From NCBI GenBank assembly GCA_964455095.1, contig CAYVUV010000260.1, positions 1-63,225 of the forward strand: 63,225 nt of DNA, written 5' to 3'. The notes below the pieces were generated by a model, which worked only from the letters and a program-made list of their open reading frames with translations, ran no database searches and was not told the DNA's origin. The stretch is from CAYVUV01 sp964455095. GTDB lineage: Bacteria; Desulfobacterota; Binatia; HRBIN30; CADEER01. The position numbers were made by a program, and so were the translations under genes. Positions 17,616 through 26,422 of this stretch are shown here, piece after piece (within the stretch, counting starts at the first letter, position 1; the number at the start of each line of letters is the position of its first letter).

Positions 17616-18809
17616 TCACTGCCTTTTCGGCAAGCCGAGCAGCTGAGTCGCGATGACGTCGAGCTGGATCTCCGACGTGCCGCCGGAGATGCTGGCGTGG
17701 CGACTGACCAGAAAGCTCTGTTGCCAGCGGCCGTGATCGACGGCATAGGGATCGTCCGCCACGAGTTGCGCGGCAGGACCCTGGACGGCCAGCGCCGTGG
17801 AGTGGAGATGCTGCGTGAGGCGGGTCCGAAACTCCTTCTTGTAGCTGGTGTCGGCCCCGACGTGGCGGCCACGCGCCAACCGAGTCATGGTGTCGAGGTT
17901 GAGCAGCCGGAGAATCTCGACCCGGATGTACGCCTCCATCACCTGGTCGCGCAGCGCCGGGGGAACCGGACGACCGGCGGCCTGACGCTGGCGCAGCTGT
18001 GTTACGAGTCGGTCAATGGCGATCTTCTCCTTCACCTGTTCTTTGAACAGGAAACCGGTGCCGCGCTCGTGGGCGAGCGTGCTCATCGCCACGCGCCAGC
18101 CCTCGTTCTGCCGGCCAATCACCCGATTTCGCGGCACGTACACCGAGTCGAGAAACACCTGGTTGAACTCCGCCGTCCCGGTCATCTGGCGCACGGGACG
18201 GATGGTGATGCCCGGCGCCTGCATATCGACGACGAAGTAGGTGAGCCCCTTGTGCTTGGGGACGTCGGGGTCCGTGCGCGCCAGACAGATTCCCCAGCGC
18301 GAAAACTCAGCATAGCTCACCCACACTTTCTGCCCGGTGAGGAGAAAGCCGTCGCCGTGTTCGTCCGCTCGAGTCTGTAGCCCGGCGAGATCCGATCCCG
18401 CGCCGGGCTCGCTGAAGAGTTGGCACCAGATCTCCTCGGCGGAGAGGATCGGCGGGAGAAAGCGCCGCTTCTGCTCTTCGGTCCCGTGCGCGATCAAGGT
18501 GGGCCCGACGTTGTTGTTGCCGACCTTGCCGATCATCTCGGGCGCCCGGGCGCGCGCCACCTCCTCGTTGAAGATCGCCTGCTCGACCAGCGTCGCACCG
18601 CCGCCACCGTACTCCTTTGGCCATGTCAGGCCGCACCACCCGCCGCGGAAGAGCTTGGCTTGCCAAGCGCGCAGGAACGCAACTTCCGCGGCGTAATTGC
18701 CGAACGGGGGAACGGCATCGGTGCCCCATCCTGCCGGCAGGTTCTCCGTCAGCCAGCGGCGCAGCCGCAGGCGAAAGGCTTCTTGCTCGGGCGTGAAGCT
18801 GAGGTTCAT
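17616..18809 (-). CDS. Acyl-CoA dehydrogenase
   Basis: A 397-residue flavoprotein of the acyl-CoA dehydrogenase superfamily. The N-terminal helical domain begins MNLSFTPEQEAFR. FAD/substrate segments include FSEPGAGSDLAGLQT (about 132-146) and KVWVSYAEFSRWG; the C-terminus reads SISGGTSEIQLDVIATQLLG, where the FAD-contacting GGT-x-E/Q-I-x-x-x-I motif is intact. It probably oxidises an acyl-CoA in a beta-oxidation-like pathway, passing electrons to ETF. The long open frame upstream to 19616 is spurious. It sits 23 bases downstream of the GNAT-like gene on the same strand. Confidence 0.9.
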   Translation of the reverse strand: MNLSFTPEQEAFRLRLRRWLTENLPAGWGTDAVPPFGNYAAEVAFLRAWQAKLFRGGWCGLTWPKEYGGGGATLVEQAIFNEEVARARAPEMIGKVGNNNVGPTLIAHGTEEQKRRFLPPILSAEEIWCQLFSEPGAGSDLAGLQTRADEHGDGFLLTGQKVWVSYAEFSRWGICLARTDPDVPKHKGLTYFVVDMQAPGITIRPVRQMTGTAEFNQVFLDSVYVPRNRVIGRQNEGWRVAMSTLAHERGTGFLFKEQVKEKIAIDRLVTQLRQRQAAGRPVPPALRDQVMEAYIRVEILRLLNLDTMTRLARGRHVGADTSYKKEFRTRLTQHLHSTALAVQGPAAQLVADDPYAVDHGRWQQSFLVSRHASISGGTSEIQLDVIATQLLGLPKRQ

Positions 18810-18832
18810 CGGTCGCAATCTCTCGGCTCCAT

Positions 18833-20005
18833 CTAGGAACCGAGGGGGTCGAGATCGCCGCCCAGCAACTGCCAGTTGCCGAGGGTCTGCACGCCTGGAG
18901 CGTCCTCGCGCAAGCAGTAGGCATACATGGTAACCATCGCCGGGAGCTTGACGGACCCGACCGCACTCAGCAACCGCCAGTATCGCCACGCCGTTGACGC
19001 AACCACCTCCAGGTGTGAGCAGCCCGCATCCCGGGCCACTTTGATGACGTGACCGAGCAGCGCCCGCGCCGCGTGCGGCTGATCGCGAGGCGCGACGAGC
19101 TCCATCAGACGCGCCTTGCCCTGGTGCAATCTGACCACGCTGTAGCCGACGAGCGTCGCCCCTTGCGTCAGCGACAAGGCGACGTGCTCCCTGACCGGGT
19201 CGCTCAGATAACGCCAATTGAGGAATGCGGCGTCGTGCGGCGACCAATAGCCGTCCCACACCATGCACCGCTGCGTGACCGCGTCGAAGGCCGCATCGAA
19301 CCTCCGCACCGGCTCCACGCGCTCGCCGCGGCGCGCGCCGAGGACCAGGGAGGTCCACGCACCCACCAGGGGATCGAGGGCGCGTGCGCCCAGAGCGGGC
19401 AGCGGCCAGGGAAGTCCGCGCGCGACGAGAAGCGACCGGGCGCGCAGCACCAGCATCCGACGCGGCAGCACCCCGACCAGGCGCGACGCCTTGGCATTCT
19501 TGTGGATGCGCCGGACCGAGCCCGAGTTCGGCCAGCCAAAATTCACCACCGACCGTGTCCACGGGTGCGACTCCCGAACTCGTCCGGCGTTCGCGTGGAT
19601 TCCCTGGTGTTGCCATCCACGTGCAACGGCCGCATCACCGCCCTGTGCCGCGGCCAGCGGGCACATTCCGTGCGCCAGCGGCCATGGCCAGTTCACCGCC
19701 GCGCCGACCAATCGGCCCGTGGCGCGCTCGACGCTGATCCAGCAGCGCGCCAGGCCGTACGGATTGCGCCGATATGCCCAATCGCTCAGCGCGCGCGAGC
19801 GCTTGGAGGCGAAGGCCTCGTCGACCAGGTCGAAGATCTGCTCGAACTCCGCCGGCTGCCCCCGCCGCACCTCGATGCGGGGATCCTCGGACATCGACGC
19901 GACCGGTACCCGCAGCCATTCGTCGAAGTCGTCGCGGACATGCGACGGGAATGGGCTCGGCTGAGAATCAGCCAGCGGTTTGGCAGGGTCGGCTCGTCCC
20001 GTCAT
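18833..20005 (-). CDS. Large GNAT-fold protein, surface-polysaccharide type
   Basis: A 390-residue protein of two GNAT-like halves, as seen in FemAB/CelD-like or capsule-locus acetyltransferases. IEVRRGQPAEFEQIFDLVDEAF starts the first domain, GGDAAVARGWQHQGIHANAG holds a Q/R-x-x-G-type loop, and FLNWRYLSDPVREHVAL is typical of this group. A later in-frame ATG at 19894 is an alternative start. It is divergent from the ABC exporter genes, 89 bases apart, and may modify the exported glycan. No substrate can be named. Confidence 0.65.
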   Translation of the reverse strand: MTGRADPAKPLADSQPSPFPSHVRDDFDEWLRVPVASMSEDPRIEVRRGQPAEFEQIFDLVDEAFASKRSRALSDWAYRRNPYGLARCWISVERATGRLVGAAVNWPWPLAHGMCPLAAAQGGDAAVARGWQHQGIHANAGRVRESHPWTRSVVNFGWPNSGSVRRIHKNAKASRLVGVLPRRMLVLRARSLLVARGLPWPLPALGARALDPLVGAWTSLVLGARRGERVEPVRRFDAAFDAVTQRCMVWDGYWSPHDAAFLNWRYLSDPVREHVALSLTQGATLVGYSVVRLHQGKARLMELVAPRDQPHAARALLGHVIKVARDAGCSHLEVVASTAWRYWRLLSAVGSVKLPAMVTMYAYCLREDAPGVQTLGNWQLLGGDLDPLGS

Positions 20006-20094
20006 ATCTCAATCACGCGCCGCCCTGCGTCCCATAGTCGCTGATTTCTGGCAAGCGGCCGCGATCCTGGCTATCCTCGCGGCGGACATTCGAG

Positions 20095-20961
20095 GTGCTG
20101 GCACGATACGACTACGACGCCGCGAGTGACGGCAGCCAGCGCTTGCTGGTCGGCCCGCGGACCTGGATGCTGCGCCTGCGCCGCGACGGAGAGGAGCTCG
20201 GGCGCTATCGTTTCGCGTTCGCCAACCTGGTCAGCAGCCGATTTTCCGTCCTGTATCAGCGCTCGGTCCTCGGCTTCTTCTGGACGCTGCTGAACCCGTT
20301 GCTGCACCTCATCGCGCTGAGCGCGGTATTCAGCCTGCTGCTCGGGCGGCCGCTGCGCGAGTTCGTGCTCTATCTCTTCGCCGGCCAGCTCCCGTGGCAG
20401 TTCGTCACGGCGACGCTCGCCCAGGGATCGACCAGCCTCATCGCCAGCCAGGGTCTGCTGCGCAAGATCTACGTCCCGAAGCTGCTCTTCCCGCTCACCG
20501 TCGCGGTCGTCAACGCGCTCAACCTGGCCTTCGCCATGGCGGCGCTGTTCGTGCTCCTTCAGCTCGTCGGCGCGCCGATCTTCCCGCAGATCGTCCTGCT
20601 GCCGGTTGCGCTGGGGCTGGTGGCCGCCTTTGCGTTCGGCCTCTCGCTCGCCCTGGTGGTGCTCAGCACGGTATATCGCGACGTCGAGCACATTCTCGGC
20701 GTCGTGCTCCATGTGTGGTTCTTTCTCTCGCCGGTGTTGTGGGAGCCGGCGGTGCTGGCGCGCCAACACCCCATCGCCGCGGTGCTGATTGCCGCCAACC
20801 CGATGACCCATTTCCTCGGCCTTTTCCACTGTATCCTCTACTACGGAACCTGGCCGTCGGTTTCGCTGTGGCTCGTCACCGCGGGCCTCGCGACGGCAGC
20901 GATGGCGCTCGGCTACGCCGTCTTCAAGACGGCCGAGAGCCGCATCGCCTTCCACCTCTGA
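20095..20961 (+). CDS. ABC-2 type polysaccharide export permease (Wzm-like)
   Basis: A 288-residue inner-membrane protein with six membrane segments. The cytoplasmic N-terminus ends LVSSRFSVLYQRSVLGFFW, the classic ABC-2 polysaccharide/teichoic exporter signature; later segments STVYRDVEHILGVVLHVWFFLSPVLW also match. With the next gene it should form a Wzm/Wzt-type exporter for lipid-linked O-antigen or a similar glycan. The start is GTG at 20095; an ATG at 20167 would remove a short cytoplasmic tail. Confidence 0.88.
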   Translation: MLARYDYDAASDGSQRLLVGPRTWMLRLRRDGEELGRYRFAFANLVSSRFSVLYQRSVLGFFWTLLNPLLHLIALSAVFSLLLGRPLREFVLYLFAGQLPWQFVTATLAQGSTSLIASQGLLRKIYVPKLLFPLTVAVVNALNLAFAMAALFVLLQLVGAPIFPQIVLLPVALGLVAAFAFGLSLALVVLSTVYRDVEHILGVVLHVWFFLSPVLWEPAVLARQHPIAAVLIAANPMTHFLGLFHCILYYGTWPSVSLWLVTAGLATAAMALGYAVFKTAESRIAFHL

Positions 20962-20966
20962 GCACC

Positions 20967-21752
20967 ATGGGCGCAGGACCCCCCGACCAGCCTTCGATTC
21001 GCCTCGCCGGGGTCGGGCTGCGTTTTTCATTGCTCACCGACCGGCCGCCGTTGCTGCGCCAGGCCATCGTGCGCGGCGTGCTGGCCAGGCCGCTGCGCCG
21101 ATTGCGCCGCAGCGACGATCTCTGGGCCCTGCGCGACGTCTCGCTGGCGATCGAGCACGGCGAACGCGTCGGGGTGATCGGCGACAACGGCGCCGGCAAG
21201 AGCACGCTCATGGCGGTGATCGCCGGGATCTACCCGCCGACGACTGGTCGCATTCAGATCGCCGGCACGGTGGCGCCGCTGTCCCATCTCGGTGCCGGTT
21301 TCAACGGCGAGCTCTCGGCGCGCGAAAACGTGATCCTGTACGGGGCGCTGCTCGGGCACGGGCGCCGCCGCATGGAGGCGCGCGTCGACCCCATCCTGCG
21401 CTTCGCCGGCGTGCGGCGCTTTGCCCACATGCCGGTGAAGTACTTCTCGACCGGCATGGCGCTGCGCCTCGGCTTCGCCGTGGCCACGGACATTTTGCCC
21501 GAGATCCTGCTGGTCGACGAAATCTTCTCCGGCGGCGACACCGCGTTCCGCCGCCGTGCCACGCAGCGCATGGAGAAGCTCATCGACACGGCGAAGATCC
21601 TCGTCATGGTCAGCCACAACCTCGATCTCGTCCGCGCGCAGTGCACGCGCGCCATCCTGCTCGAGCAGGGACAGATCGTCGCCGACGGCGACACCGCCGC
21701 GGTGATCGATGCCTACCTGGCGCGCGAGGAGACGGTGGACGACGCGCCGTGA
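20967..21752 (+). CDS. ABC transporter ATPase for polysaccharide export (Wzt-like)
   Basis: A 261-residue ATPase with Walker A GDNGAGKST, a Q-loop region LGAGFNGELSARENV, a signature KYFSTGMALRLGFAVAT (degenerate, as in Wzt/TagH exporters) and Walker B ILLVDEIFSGGD. The SGGD instead of SxxD/E motif and S/T-rich signature are characteristic of this exporter branch. It has no C-terminal glycan-binding extension, unlike Wzt of E. coli O9a, so export is probably not coupled to chain-cap recognition. It lies 5 bases after the permease stop and meets the sulfotransferase gene tail to tail with a 3-base gap. Confidence 0.9.
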   Translation: MGAGPPDQPSIRLAGVGLRFSLLTDRPPLLRQAIVRGVLARPLRRLRRSDDLWALRDVSLAIEHGERVGVIGDNGAGKSTLMAVIAGIYPPTTGRIQIAGTVAPLSHLGAGFNGELSARENVILYGALLGHGRRRMEARVDPILRFAGVRRFAHMPVKYFSTGMALRLGFAVATDILPEILLVDEIFSGGDTAFRRRATQRMEKLIDTAKILVMVSHNLDLVRAQCTRAILLEQGQIVADGDTAAVIDAYLAREETVDDAP

Positions 21753-21755
21753 CGT

Positions 21756-22730
21756 TCAGTCCGGCTCGTCGTAGCCCAGCTCGCGGTTGAGGTCGGGGAA
21801 CCCGATGCGCTGGAACAGTCGTTCGACCTCCTCGGTCCAGTGCTCGGTGGCGACGGTGCGGCGCTCCGTCTTGGTGACCGTCGGCTGGCCGATGACGGTA
21901 TTGAGGATATCCGCCAGGCCGGCGTCGCCGACGTCGGCGCTGAGGAAGGCGCGCAGCTCGCGCATGACCTCCATCTGCCGCTCGCGCCCGAAGTCGCCCA
22001 CCACGTCCTCGTAACGCAGCGCGAGGACGTTCGGTTCCTGCCGCCACGCGCTCAGGTGCCGGAAGCCGATCAGCCGGTGCGGCCCTTCGCGGTCCAGGTC
22101 CCAGGCGAGCAGCGACTGCAGGTCGGCGTGGAACAGCGCCGCCTGATGAACGCTGTCCGTGTCTTGACGAATCTCCTGGGAGTAGCGAATCAACGAGGCG
22201 TACACGTCGCGCAGATTGCGGTACATCATCACGATCTTGAAGTCCGCGAACAACGCGCGCATCTCGGCGTTGCGCAGCCCGACATGGCCGAACGCGAACT
22301 GTCCCGGCGCGATCAGGCGAATCGCATCATTCAGCTCGATCGGAAGTCCAACCGCTGCCGGGTAGTGCCGCCGCAGCCGCTCCGGCGCGAAGCGGTGGTC
22401 GACGATGCCGTGTTGCATGACGTGCACACCGCAGTCCGCCACGCCGAAGCGGGGCAGCATCTTGGCCATCATGTAGGTGCCGGCCTTCGGGATGGTCGTC
22501 AGGAAGACCCGGTGGTCGACACGTCCGCGTTTGAGTGTCCAGCGCGGGTGCATGTCGGCGTCGAGAAACACCGGGACGCCGGCCCGCTGCGCGATATCGA
22601 GACCCGTCATGCTGTGTTCGATATCCACTGCCGCTGCGCGGGCCCGGATGCTGTCGAGCGCACGCCGTCCGAGGAGGGCCTTCGCCGCGGTCCTGAGCGC
22701 CGATCTCGGTGTCAGAGGCCGTCTTCTCAT
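21756..22730 (-). CDS. Sulfotransferase
   Basis: A 324-residue PAPS-dependent sulfotransferase. The 5'-phosphosulfate-binding loop is TTIPKAGTYMMAKML (about 78-92) and the 3'-phosphate-binding element is IVMMYRNLRDVYASLIRYSQ (Arg and the later Ser contact PAPS). It lacks membrane segments, so it is probably cytosolic and modifies a nucleotide- or lipid-linked glycan or lipid. Its ATG overlaps the stop of the glycosyltransferase upstream (ATGA), showing co-translation. Context points to sulfation of a surface glycan or glycolipid. Confidence 0.85.
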   Translation of the reverse strand: MRRRPLTPRSALRTAAKALLGRRALDSIRARAAAVDIEHSMTGLDIAQRAGVPVFLDADMHPRWTLKRGRVDHRVFLTTIPKAGTYMMAKMLPRFGVADCGVHVMQHGIVDHRFAPERLRRHYPAAVGLPIELNDAIRLIAPGQFAFGHVGLRNAEMRALFADFKIVMMYRNLRDVYASLIRYSQEIRQDTDSVHQAALFHADLQSLLAWDLDREGPHRLIGFRHLSAWRQEPNVLALRYEDVVGDFGRERQMEVMRELRAFLSADVGDAGLADILNTVIGQPTVTKTERRTVATEHWTEEVERLFQRIGFPDLNRELGYDEPD

Positions 22731-24199
22731 CGCGGCGCCCCTCGCCGGCCCGGGCCCAGATAGATCCAGCTCGCCAGCCACCGCGCCAGCAAGCGACCGA
22801 GGTCGCGACGGCTGGCGCCGACGCGGTGGTCGACGACATGCGCGCCGTGCAGCGACAGGATGCGGCGGAAGCGGCGCAGCGCGAAGCGGGCGCGCGGACC
22901 GGTGTGGAGAGACAAGCGGACCAGCAGCGCGTCGCCGGCGAACCGCTGCGCCTCGACCTGTCCGAGCGGCGCAGACAGCGGGATTCGCCGCGAGTCCCGG
23001 CTCGCGGTCGCAGCCGTCGGCCGGTGCAGGGTGAACCCGCCTTGGGCCAGGCGGCACAAGAAGGCGCGATTGCCGAGCGCCTCCAGACACGCCAGCCACG
23101 GAGCCCGGTACACGCGCGGCAGCGTCTGCAGCGAGTGGTGGTCGAGCGCGAGGTATCGGCAGCCGTACGCCGCCAGCAAAGGTTCGATACCGCCTTCGAC
23201 GAGATCGTACGCCGCGAAACCGTTGCTCGGCACCTCGACCCGGCCCGTCACGCCGCGCGCCTGGTCGCGCAGTCCATCGAGAATCGCCGCGGCCAACGCG
23301 GGGCGGCCGGAGGCGATGTTCTTCGCCGCCGACAGCATCCAGATCAGCCGCCGGCGACGCAGCTTGTGCGGCAACTGCAACGCAACGGTCCACAGGCTGT
23401 TGCGGGTATCGTAGTACTGAATCCAGGTCTTGGGCTTGGCGAGCCAGCTCTCGTGCCAGAAGACGGCGGCCGGCACCGCCGCGACGGGATACCCGGCGGC
23501 GCGGGCGCGCAGGCAGAACTCGATGTCATCGTAGTGCAGGAAGAGATCCTCCGGCAGCCCGATGCGGCGCACCAGATCGACCGGCATGAGCAGGTTGGCA
23601 AAGGCCAGGTAGTCCACCTCGACGGGGCGATCCGTGCGCCGGAACGCGGCCGTGGAGCGGCGGCCCTGCAGCGGGAGATGGATGTCGACGGCGCGGTTGC
23701 GGCCGAAGAAGCCCCCCGCCTCGTTGAGCCGCCGCGGCATTTCGAGCTGGTGCATCGAACCGCCGACGAGCGCCGCGCCGCCGAGTCGGTCGAGCGCGGC
23801 GAGGTAGTGCCGCAGCACGTGACGCGACGAGAAGGCGTCGTTGTCGTGCAGCCAGACGAGGTCGTAGCCGCCATCGATGGCGTGGCGCAGCCCGTGCCGG
23901 AAGGCACCCGAGCCGCCGCTGTTGCTCCCCGTGTTGACGACCTCAACGCTGGGAAAACGCGCGTTCACCGCGGCGCGGCTGCCGTCGGCGGAGTCGTTGT
24001 CGACAACCAGGACGTCGAGGAGATGGTCCGGCGGCACGACGACGCGGCGGAGAATCCGGTCGAGGCAACGCAGCAGGACTTCCCTGCGGTTGAAGTTGGC
24101 GACCACGCACAGAATGCGCCGCGGCGCGCTGCGCGGGCGGGGTGCGACATCGGGCGAATGGAGCGCGGCGCCACCCGCAGCGAAGCCCGCCTCACGCAT
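22727..24199 (-). CDS. Glycosyltransferase family 2 (GlfT2-like)
   Basis: A 490-residue GT-A enzyme. ILCVVANFNRREVLLRCLDR opens the nucleotide-sugar domain. VLVVDNDSADGS and GSNSGGSGAFRHGL follow, then the DxD-type WLHDNDAF, and DLFLHYDDIEFCLRARAAGY matches the galactofuranosyl- and rhamnosyltransferase branch (GlfT2/WbbL-like). A basic C-terminal extension of about 200 residues may bind the membrane. The start at 24199 overlaps the upstream gene by 8 bases. It probably extends or decorates the glycan exported by the neighbouring ABC system. Confidence 0.85.
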   Translation of the reverse strand: MREAGFAAGGAALHSPDVAPRPRSAPRRILCVVANFNRREVLLRCLDRILRRVVVPPDHLLDVLVVDNDSADGSRAAVNARFPSVEVVNTGSNSGGSGAFRHGLRHAIDGGYDLVWLHDNDAFSSRHVLRHYLAALDRLGGAALVGGSMHQLEMPRRLNEAGGFFGRNRAVDIHLPLQGRRSTAAFRRTDRPVEVDYLAFANLLMPVDLVRRIGLPEDLFLHYDDIEFCLRARAAGYPVAAVPAAVFWHESWLAKPKTWIQYYDTRNSLWTVALQLPHKLRRRRLIWMLSAAKNIASGRPALAAAILDGLRDQARGVTGRVEVPSNGFAAYDLVEGGIEPLLAAYGCRYLALDHHSLQTLPRVYRAPWLACLEALGNRAFLCRLAQGGFTLHRPTAATASRDSRRIPLSAPLGQVEAQRFAGDALLVRLSLHTGPRARFALRRFRRILSLHGAHVVDHRVGASRRDLGRLLARWLASWIYLGPGRRGAPR

Positions 24200-24893
24200 C
24201 GCGTCGACGGATCCCCACGGTCTGGTGCAACGCCTGCAGCCCGGTCGCCATGGCCTTCCATCCTTCCAGCGCGGCGGTCTTCGTGGCACTGGTCGCGACC
24301 GGCACCATCACATTCGCGACTCGGCAGCCTTCGAGCGCCAGCAGGCCGGAGATAGCGACGTTGGGTGCGAAGGTATCGGCCGGGATGCGATCGATGAAGC
24401 GCGCCAGCACATCGCCGCGAATCAGACGGAATGGGCAATTGACGTCGGTGACGGCGCCACCATAGAGGAGCCGCACGGCGAGCCCGCTGCCGCGCGAGAC
24501 CAGCCGTCGCGGCAGCGACTGGTTGCGTTGCGTGCGCACACCGACGACCGCATCGGCGCCGTTGCGGGCCGCCCAGAGCGCGGCGAAGCTCGCTATCGGC
24601 ACCTCGCCGTCGCTGTCCAGCTGGAAGACCCAGTCGGCTTGCCGCGCCAGCAGCCGATAGCCCGCTAAGATCGTCGGCCCGTGCCCCGAGTTCTCCTTGC
24701 GGACCACTTCGATGCGCGGGTCGCCGTCAAACCGCCGCAGCATCTCCGCGGTGCGATCCGTCGAGCCGTCGTCGAGCACCAGAGCGCGGAAGCTCGCGCC
24801 GGTGGCGACCAGGGCCGCGACGCAGTCAGTCACCGCCGCCTCGATGCCGCGCTCCTCGTTGTAGGCTGGCATGATCGCGGCAACGTGCAGCAC
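24192..24893 (-). CDS. Glycosyltransferase family 2, dolichyl-phosphate-mannose-synthase type
   Basis: A 233-residue GT2 enzyme: AAIMPAYNEERGIEAAV, LVLDDGSTDRTAEML, HGPTILAGYRLL and the metal-binding VFQLDSDGEV (DSD). The length and the absence of membrane helices fit polyprenyl-phosphate mannosyl/glucosyltransferases or a first transferase on lipid carrier. It is the first gene of a three-gene leftward operon (GT2, GT2, sulfotransferase). Confidence 0.87.
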   Translation of the reverse strand: MLHVAAIMPAYNEERGIEAAVTDCVAALVATGASFRALVLDDGSTDRTAEMLRRFDGDPRIEVVRKENSGHGPTILAGYRLLARQADWVFQLDSDGEVPIASFAALWAARNGADAVVGVRTQRNQSLPRRLVSRGSGLAVRLLYGGAVTDVNCPFRLIRGDVLARFIDRIPADTFAPNVAISGLLALEGCRVANVMVPVATSATKTAALEGWKAMATGLQALHQTVGIRRRDA

Positions 24894-24975
24894 CGCCGCA
24901 TCATAGCGAGGCGCCGTTTCATTGCAACGAATCGGCAGCGCTACGAACGTGCCAGGCGAGTCGATCCGCGGCTGG

Positions 24976-25326
24976 TCAGCGCCCGGCGGCTTCGCGCAGG
25001 ATGGCCTGCACGTGCTCGCGCAGCGAGCCCGAGCGCCGGCCGAAGCGGTTGCGCGTCGACAGGGCGATCTCTTTGCCGACGATATCGGCCGTCAGCAAAT
25101 CGCTGATGAAGCGGCACATCGCCGCGCGCATGCGCTCCTGGCGCAGCCGCACGCGCGCTTCGCGTTGATTCGCCGTCAGCCCGGCCTCGCGCGGGTCGGG
25201 CAGCGTGTCGGCCATGACTTCCTTCAGCACGCGGCGCAAGCGCAGCTCCCAGCCGGGCGGCAGCGTGACGACCAGCTCACCAGTCTTCGGACCGGGGCGG
25301 GTCTTGATCGGTTGCGAACGCGTCAT
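24976..25326 (-). CDS. Hypothetical basic protein
   Basis: A 116-residue unrecognised protein. It is basic and Arg-rich (REARVRLRQERMRAAM), with a conserved-looking patch TLPPGWELRLRRVLKE and no signal peptide or membrane segment. It lies between the glycosyltransferase operon and rsmI, all leftward, with clear gaps on both sides. No good Shine-Dalgarno precedes the ATG at 25326; a GTG at 25338 is an alternative start. It could be a real lineage-specific gene. Confidence 0.5.
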   Translation of the reverse strand: MTRSQPIKTRPGPKTGELVVTLPPGWELRLRRVLKEVMADTLPDPREAGLTANQREARVRLRQERMRAAMCRFISDLLTADIVGKEIALSTRNRFGRRSGSLREHVQAILREAAGR

Positions 25327-25398
25327 GGCACTAGGCACCCGCTACCAGACCGCGCTCCCCTTTGTCCATTCAAATCCCGGACACAGAGTCCTTGCATT

Positions 25399-26229
25399 TC
25401 ACTCTTCGAGCTCGAGGCCGATGCGGTAGATGTCGCGCGCCGACCAGGTGCCGTGGGCGGCGAGCGTGCGCGCGATCTCTTTGAGTCCCAGCCCCTCGGC
25501 GCGCAGCCGCGCCACCGCGGCGCGAATGTCCTCGGGCGACTGCGCCGCCGGTTCCGCAGCCGATGGAGCGATCAGCAGCGTCACCTCGCCGCGCACCGGC
25601 GCGCCGTCGAGCCGCGCGCGCACGGCGCTGGCCGGGCCGCGCGCGAATTCCTCGAACAGCTTGGTGACCTCGCGCGCGACGACGACGTCGCGCTCGCCCA
25701 TCGCCTCCGCCAGCGCCGCGAGCGACGCGTCGAGTCGCCGGCCGGCTTCGAAACACACCACCGTGCGCGGCTCATCGCGCAGCGCCTGGTAGAACGCGGC
25801 GCGCGCGCCGGCGCGCTGCGGCACGAAGCCCTCGAACACGAAGCGATCCGTCGGCAGCCCCGCCACGCTCAACGTCGCGGTCAGCGCCGAGACGCCGGGG
25901 ATCGGCACGACGCGCACGCCCGCTTCGATGGCGGCCGACACCAGGCGGTAGCCCGGATCGGCGATCCCCGGCGTGCCGGCGTCGGAGATCAACGCGATGT
26001 CCGCCCCGCCCTTCAACCGCGCGATCAGTTGCGGCGCCTTCTGCCGCTCGACATGGTCGTAGTAGCTGATCATCGGCGTGTGGATGCCGAAGTGCGACAG
26101 CAGCTTGCGGCTGTGTCGCGTGTCCTCGGCGGCGATCAGCGTCACCTCCTTCAGCACGCGGATCGCCCGCTGCGTCATGTCCTCGAGGTTGCCGATCGGC
26201 GTCGCGACGACGAAGAGCGTGCCAGCCAT
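25399..26229 (-). CDS. rsmI: 16S rRNA (cytidine1402-2'-O)-methyltransferase
   Basis: A 276-residue tetrapyrrole-methylase-fold enzyme. VVATPIGNLEDMTQRAI, IAAEDTRHSRKLLSHF, the SAM loop LISDAGTPGIADPGY and IPGVSALTATLSVAGLP are diagnostic of RsmI, which 2'-O-methylates C1402 in the ribosomal decoding centre. The C-terminal helical domain is present. I start at 26229 (MAGTLFVVATPIG); an ATG at 26241 would add four residues, and neither has a clear ribosome site. Confidence 0.95.
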   Translation of the reverse strand: MAGTLFVVATPIGNLEDMTQRAIRVLKEVTLIAAEDTRHSRKLLSHFGIHTPMISYYDHVERQKAPQLIARLKGGADIALISDAGTPGIADPGYRLVSAAIEAGVRVVPIPGVSALTATLSVAGLPTDRFVFEGFVPQRAGARAAFYQALRDEPRTVVCFEAGRRLDASLAALAEAMGERDVVVAREVTKLFEEFARGPASAVRARLDGAPVRGEVTLLIAPSAAEPAAQSPEDIRAAVARLRAEGLGLKEIARTLAAHGTWSARDIYRIGLELEE

Positions 26230-26422
26230 CGCCGCGACCATACCGAACCGCGTGCGGCGAGCAAGCGCGTCAGTGCGATGCCCGGCGCGACCGCACAACT
26301 GTCCGCACAGCCGGTTGCGCGCTTCGAGCGCCGTCTGACCGAATCCGGTCGACGTTTAGCGCGCGGCCGACTACCCTGACGACTGCTCGCCGGCGCCTGC
26401 CAGCGCGCAGAAAGGGTGATGC

